Assembly: GCA_950295325.1 (NCBI GenBank)
Contig: OX485804.1
Span: forward strand, 55,490,001-55,554,000
Source: Polytrichum commune
Taxonomy: Eukaryota > Streptophyta > Polytrichopsida > Polytrichales > Polytrichaceae
DNA: 64,000 bases
Reading direction: 5' to 3'
Below are positions 58,358-64,000 of this stretch, in pieces. The translations under genes were made by a program, and so were the position numbers. Each line of letters opens with the position of its first letter. Position 1 is the first letter of the stretch. The notes under the pieces are model-generated. The model was not told the origin of the DNA. It made no database searches and worked only from the letters and a program-made list of their open reading frames with translations.

Positions 58358-58706
58358 CTCGGGGGGGGGGGGGGGGCAGTGTGTTAAAAAATTAAGGATA
58401 TAGGTGCGAACAACCACTATTTTATAGAGGGGTATTACTTTCAATTCTCTTCTTTTTTTCACATGCTATCATTATGTAAATTTCTACTTTGGGTTAATAG
58501 AAAAATGGCTTGCATTACTTATAATTCCAAATTACCTATTATTCCATACCCTATAGTACTTTAAAGATGTCCAGTGCCATTTTTGATACCCTATATTACT
58601 CTTAAGTCCATTTATAATTTTTAGCCCACATGTTTTTAAAATACCCTATCATTTGTTCGCACGTATATTGCTACTCCAACCAATGACTACCCCCCCCCCC
58701 TCCGAG
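58358..58706 (+). mobile_element. hAT-type MITE with poly-G/poly-C ends, copy 3
   Basis: 349 bp, same orientation and almost the same sequence as copy 1. It starts CTC followed by about 16 G and ends with ten C then TCCGAG. Perfect 8-bp duplications GGTATGTA lie at 58350-58357 and 58707-58714. Confidence 0.88.
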
Positions 58707-58714
58707 GGTATGTA

Positions 58715-59695
58715 TGAACAACTAAAACACAAATGTTTTCGGTCACTTGCATTCTAAGATGTGGGAGGGGAGTGGGGAGGCACTGATTTTTGAGAGAGGG
58801 AGCTATGTACATACCGGACTCATTATGTTACGAGAGTCTTCTACTATCTTCTTTGGGTCATGTATGTTGTGGAGATTTAAAACCCCATTTTTCTCTAAGG
58901 TGTTGGTATTGCCAAATTGCATGAGATTAGTCTTGGGCAATTCATGTTGAAGATATAAGTTAAGCTTCATTAATTATCAATAGTTTTGGGTTCTTGACTT
59001 ACTCATCGTATAACAATGTGCGAATAGAGCATACTCAATAAATATGCAAGGTATGCATGTTCAAAACCAACACTATTTACACCAGTGTCATACATTTGGG
59101 GGTTTATTATAGGTTCATCATAGCATTATTTAGTTGCTATCAACCATTCCATTCTAATCATATTCAATGACAGTGCTTCACCCGAATCTCACTTGTTTTT
59201 CCAATCTGAATCTACTTATTGATAAACATCCGTAAGGTATAATTCTAACACCTTACATGACATAATCCTGGCCCCACCCATCTTGGTCACTTAGTTGAAT
59301 AATATTATGATTGAGAGTGGTGTCCTTTCAAAATATGAAATTATGAAGGGCTGCTTTTGACGTTTTCCCATATTTATACACAAACTCCGAGTGAAAGGTA
59401 AGATGACATAGAGTTTCATGTGATGTAGATCGTCTGCACCATCCTACCTACTAAGAGGCCATCCTAATTAAGTTCGGCCAGATCCCCAAAAATTTACTGT
59501 GACCATGATCCCTAATGATTCGAATAGTATCTTGTTCCCAATTCTGTCACAGTGTTGATACTGTGACAGATTAATCTTCCACTTTGTTCTAGATCGAGCA
59601 CAGAGTTTCTGGTGACATTCAAAGGCCACTGGGCAGCGGGTATTAGGTATGTGGACCTCAAGTGGAATACGGCAAGGCTTGTACTTAAGGGCAGA
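58715..59695. other. No recognised feature
   Basis: AT-rich, no clear frames. A short inverted phrase 'tgtcacagtgttgatactgtgaca' lies near 59546. Confidence 0.4.
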
Positions 59696-60840
59696 TGTTA
59701 CCAATGAAGACACATGTTATACTGAGATTGGGCCATGTGCTCAAATATAGTAATATTCTGGACTCCATAGTTAACATAAATGGGAGGGCCTCTATCGATA
59801 CGATCACCGAAAATGAAAAGAAATCTTCAGTTTGACCTCTTGAACCTTTTTCCATTTCGATTCCGATCGTGAAACTCCGACTGACGATTGTTATTGTGAG
59901 ATCCACAGTTGCTAACTGGGTAGGATCGGATCCGACAGCCTGAATTGTTTTGTGGAGTGGGAAGTGTCGACAATAGGCCCACATGCTTTGAGATTGATGT
60001 GCCATGCAGCGCACAATACAAGTTACGCTTATGATACCAAGCTGTATCCCATGCCAATGTTGACAATAAGTTCCGAGATTCAGACAGTAGACAAGCATGC
60101 CTCCTTTTGCGGAGCCCTCCTTTGACTGAAGCGCTCATCGGCCGCTCAGATCCTCTGGATATGTGTCCCAGACTCCCCACGGGTTGTGTTGCAGCTCATC
60201 GTTTACGAATTAAAATCAGACCGCCATCTTCCTCCAGATGAGCAAGAGCCAAGGTGTGTGGCCCTATTGTGGGCGGGCTCCCAACTTCACAACCGATTCG
60301 GGCCGTTCAATCAGATCAAGAATCGTCTACTCCGGCTCGCAATGGGGAGTGATCATAAGCATCGTCATTTTGCGTTTCTAGAATCCGAGGTGCGATGTAA
60401 TTGTTATTCGAACGAGTCTCTCTTTCTCTTTGAACGATCACATGCTAGACCCTCACATTCGTGTCACGGTAGATTTGTTGCCTAATTCAGCTGTCTGATC
60501 TTAAACGGACACCTATGTTTGAGTGGTGTATATTGGGTGTGAATTTACAAACGGACACCAAAAAGTGATTGGTCGACATAATTCTAGATGCAATAGTCAA
60601 CATAATTGAGGGGGCCTACATGACCGTTTAGTGACTCAAAGATTCTCCTTTTGGACAACTGATAGGATATTCGTACGAACTAGGACGATTATGAAAAAAA
60701 GTGGCTATATGTGCATAATATGGATTTGCCGATCATCTCACACTAATTGTGTGTCTCATGTCCTATAAACACTGGGTGCAGAGAGAAAATGTCCGCTTAA
60801 GGCCCACTTACCTTAAATAGTGAGCCTATAAGTGTTTTCT
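59696..60840 (+). repeat. Repeat R1 copy split by a GC-richer block
   Basis: R1 landmarks occur at 59700-59830 ('gtgctcaaatatag', 'gttaacataaatgggagggc') and again at 60490-60840 ('caatagtcaacataattgag', 'tcctataaacactgggtg'). Between them lies about 650 bp of GC-richer sequence with overlapping frames on both strands that I do not recognise. It could be an insertion, but no duplication was found. Confidence 0.4.
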
Positions 60841-63800
60841 ATGTTTTGAGCACACAATCCAATATCATTGTAAGTACGTGCCCTTTTGGTGTTCGTTGTT
60901 ATGTACAAGTTGTGCCACACACCACTCACATTTAAGAAGAGTGACCATGTGAAGCCCAACGACCTTAGTAGAAGTTGATTGATGAAGGATTACTAGGTGC
61001 AGCTGTGAGGCCTAGTAGTGCCACGAATTCTGTGGAAGGGAACTGGACCCAGAGAGAAGTCAAAGATCCGTCATATATTCATGGGGGGACAAGATTGGGA
61101 CCACTGATTTTGCGTAATTGGCACATAAGTTTCAAGAGTTTGCAAACTGGCCAACACACTCACGTGTTCTCCGACCTTCCAATGGTTTGCGGGAAGTATT
61201 TGTGCGTAATCCTCTCCCCAACTTGTAGGCCAGGGCCGGCATGCCATATAACCTAATATAAAGCTGTACATTGTGGTGAGTCATGAGGACCACAATTTAA
61301 TAACTTGCCCAATCCAGTTGCAAAGCTAGGCTCTAGCTTTGAAGGCTACATGTTTGGGTTGTTTGCCACCAAATACTTCACCACTTCAAGTTCATCTTCT
61401 TTCTCTTCTTTTTTCGGTATAAACACAAAAGAAACCCTCTACGTGATTGTCAAAAACATCGTAGTGTCACCGGGACCCGACACAAAGAGAGGGGCGGTGC
61501 TCTATATATGGTGCCAGTGGAAGTAGTCAACCAAAATGATGTGTGAGAAGACACCTAAGCATGATTTAACTTAGCCAAGGAAAGGCGCATTGACATTTCA
61601 AATAACATTGTGAGGTGGACCGAAAGCAACGGAGATTGTGGTCTTCACACAACGTGTCGAAGTTGTCCATGACTTCTTCGTAGCTGAAAACCTCCTCTAC
61701 ATTCTTAAGGGCTTTGACCCATGTGATCATCGCATACTCAAGAAGACCTTGCCAAATACATTGTTGCGCTTTTCTCTTTAAAATTGGTGTCTTGAGGGAG
61801 GGTTCTTGCTTGGAGGAGGTTCCTCCTTATGGCAATTGTGTAGCTAAGAAAATATTCACCAATTTGCCACCTATGCCAAAGGATCGCTCATTGGCACCAT
61901 TCCCACCCCAGTTTGCGCATGGGAAGACAACCTTTGAGGAAGCACCCTCGCCTACCAAGATAAAGCAAGCAACTCAATTGCCACTAAGGGTCTACTAGAG
62001 AATTTGCTAGACAAAAGGCACCCAATAGACCATGCAAAAGGTAATGAGCATGTCTATTGGCGTCATACTCTTGGTTGTCAAGCTTAAACATGTGAACAAT
62101 GATTTCCACGGACTCAAAATGAATGTGGTCAAAGTCTCACATACTCTTGGTGGTGTTGAGCCCATTCCTATGCGAGTGTGGTGCTCTCAAAGTAGACGAA
62201 CCATGGTCAACCCCTAAAGATCCAAATTCCATCATATGTTCAGGGACATAATGCTGAGATGTAAGGTATTTCAGGATGAAAGACCTTAAATAAATCCATC
62301 TTCTAAAAGACCTTAAGGGGGATCCTAAAGTACACTTACCTCTCCCTAAAAATACTTGATATGTTGTTTATTCTATAAAATTAGGTGGAACAATGCCCAC
62401 TTACTTCAAAGAGGAAAATATTAGAACATATGAAGACTTAACATAGGGTCCCTTATTAACAATTAAATTTTTTTTATTAAAAAAACATAGGGATGTACTT
62501 GATGCATACCACTATGTGGAAATAAAAAAATCACAACATATCAAGAAAGGGGTCAAGAATATTTAATTTATGTAGCATTGGATATCAAGTCTTTGTCTAC
62601 TTAGACTTGGATGAGAAATAATTATCCCAAGGAATTGATTGTACATAGTCCATGACTCTTTGGAGAGGCATGCGCCTTGTGAATAGTGCTAGTGGTTGTT
62701 TATAGTGGTCACTTAGACATTAGGCCAAACAATAAACCATGACTTGTTATAATAATTACATGACTTGAGGTCATGGTGTACACATTATGTTTCTTGTAGT
62801 CTTGTTTTGATTGACATTTTGATCAAATTATAGTGTTTATAAACACTAGGCACGTACCGACAACATTTTATTAGGATTGTCTCACCAAGGTTCATTCCCC
62901 CTATCATTTGCAATGCATCATCCAAAATCACAAATGTATGTTCTAGCTAGTTAGGGTTGCAAAAACAATTTATTTAGATTTTCTTATTGAGGTGGGGATA
63001 TGTTTAATGTTTTCTTAAGAGGCATAGGAGGGTTCTCATCTAATATGCTTATGGTGTGGATGGGATTTTGGGTGGATCAAAGCATCAACTACTAGATTGA
63101 AGTGTATGTTCTCTACTTATGATATGTGTGGGGTTGTTGGATTCAAGCCCATATGTTCTGGAACTACCAAAACATTTTGCCAAAAATATATTTTGTAGAA
63201 AGTGTAGTATACTATAAATATATGTCCTATCTTTTGTGTAAGTATCAAGAGGGCCAATGACATTGACAATAACATAAAAATCTCATAACGTACATTTATA
63301 TTAGGATCCAATACATAATATTTCTCAAATATATATCCTCATGATGCGTATGTGTACTACACAACACACTAAGTGCTTACCTCAAGAGTTAATGTAGCGC
63401 TCTAGAAGTAGTGTGCTGACACAACGCCTTGCGGGGCTGGACCTTGGAGTGTCGCCCAACTCCTGCAAATCAACAAATGGTGGTGATGATGGTCAACCAA
63501 GAATAAGGGGGTGATTAGTAACTAGGTGCCAGAAAAAAATACATATATTACTTTAGGCCCATGGGGCCTAACTAGGAGTGTTGTCGCATGTTGACACACC
63601 TTTGGCCGACAATACTATTATGCCCATAACTTCCCAAATTTTCATCCGATTTGGATAGATGAAATACCTTTGGAAAGCTATTTTTAAGGGCTTTCCACCG
63701 GTGTAAGATTTGCCTCAATCCAATAGGTTATGCGGTCTACTAGAGCCTGCCAAAGTCTACTAGAATGTTTAGCCACAAACTTGGTACTTGGGTTCACTTT

Positions 63801-63998
63801 AGGTGGAAAGTCCATTCTTTTGGTAGTTAGTTGGGACCCTGCACAAAGGACCAAAGGTTAGTATGAGTAGGGTATGCCTTATGAGTGTGGTTCTTTTGTG
63901 GCATTGTGGATGTAGAGGTTTAGGTTGTTATTCTTGTATTGTTAGGGTTTGTTCGAATACTCCTGCCTTCTCCCTTGCATTCTTGTCATGTCTTCCCT
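60841..63998. other. Unrecognised terminal region
   Basis: Short plus-strand frames near 60975-61256, 61305-61526 and 61714-62217 match no family I can name. One contains FTNLPPMPKDRSLAPFPPQF, a proline-rich stretch. From about 63410 the text resembles a plant LTR ('cataacttcccaaattttca', 'tttggaaagct'), but no borders are visible before the window ends. Confidence 0.3.
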
Positions 63999-64000
63999 TC

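Noticed and set aside
62790-62805. TTTCTTGTAG as a partner CACTA end for 54813
   Set aside because: The terminal bases do not complete CACTA and the distance is 8 kb with no shared subterminal repeats.

Overview
The window looks like nuclear DNA of a land plant with a large, repeat-rich genome. The signs are canonical GT-AG introns, Ty3/gypsy, Ty1/copia and L1-type LINE remains, MULE, hAT and CACTA DNA transposons, and no intact host gene. The LINE, gypsy and MULE sequences resemble, from memory only, families of non-seed plants (lycophytes, ferns, mosses). No search was possible, so the lineage is a low-confidence guess.

Layout. 1-8 kb: a decayed LINE (YADD reverse transcriptase) broken by two solo LTRs of one family, called here the TGTGAGCCC family, each with a 5-bp target duplication (one imperfect). 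8.1-12.6 kb: a reverse-strand segment bounded by the same LTR ends, then a CACTA MITE. 13.7-16.2 kb: a hAT transposase fragment with a third solo LTR just upstream of it. 16.6-18.6 kb: a poly-G-ended hAT MITE and a 670-bp hAT derivative holding a coding fragment. 19-24.6 kb: dispersed repeats, one carrying a 252-bp insertion, and LINE or copia scraps. 24.6-38.2 kb: a gypsy element whose pol ends in a PHD finger; a 9217-bp MULE-like transposon sits inside the PHD codons. 38.2-45.7 kb: copia remains on both strands, a fourth solo LTR and tandem repeats. 45.7-64 kb: mostly unrecognised sequence, two more poly-G MITEs, a foldback element, a tandem repeat array and a second LINE fragment.

The most interesting object is the transposon at 28439-37655. 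It has 10-bp target duplications and terminal inverted repeats, and carries two divergent multi-exon genes. The rightward gene is a MULE-type transposase ending in a SWIM zinc finger. The leftward gene has seven exons and appears to join a ParB-like domain (DGNHR motif) to a permuted, beta-class amino-methyltransferase. A roughly 830-bp shared promoter region holds a regularly spaced array of short palindromes and a perfect 30-bp palindrome; the palindrome array recurs inside the transposase gene. By analogy with MULEs that carry a second regulatory gene, such as mudrB or VANC, this may be a transposon-borne DNA-modification or anti-silencing module. Both genes in this copy are broken by stops and frameshifts, so any active version must lie elsewhere in the genome.
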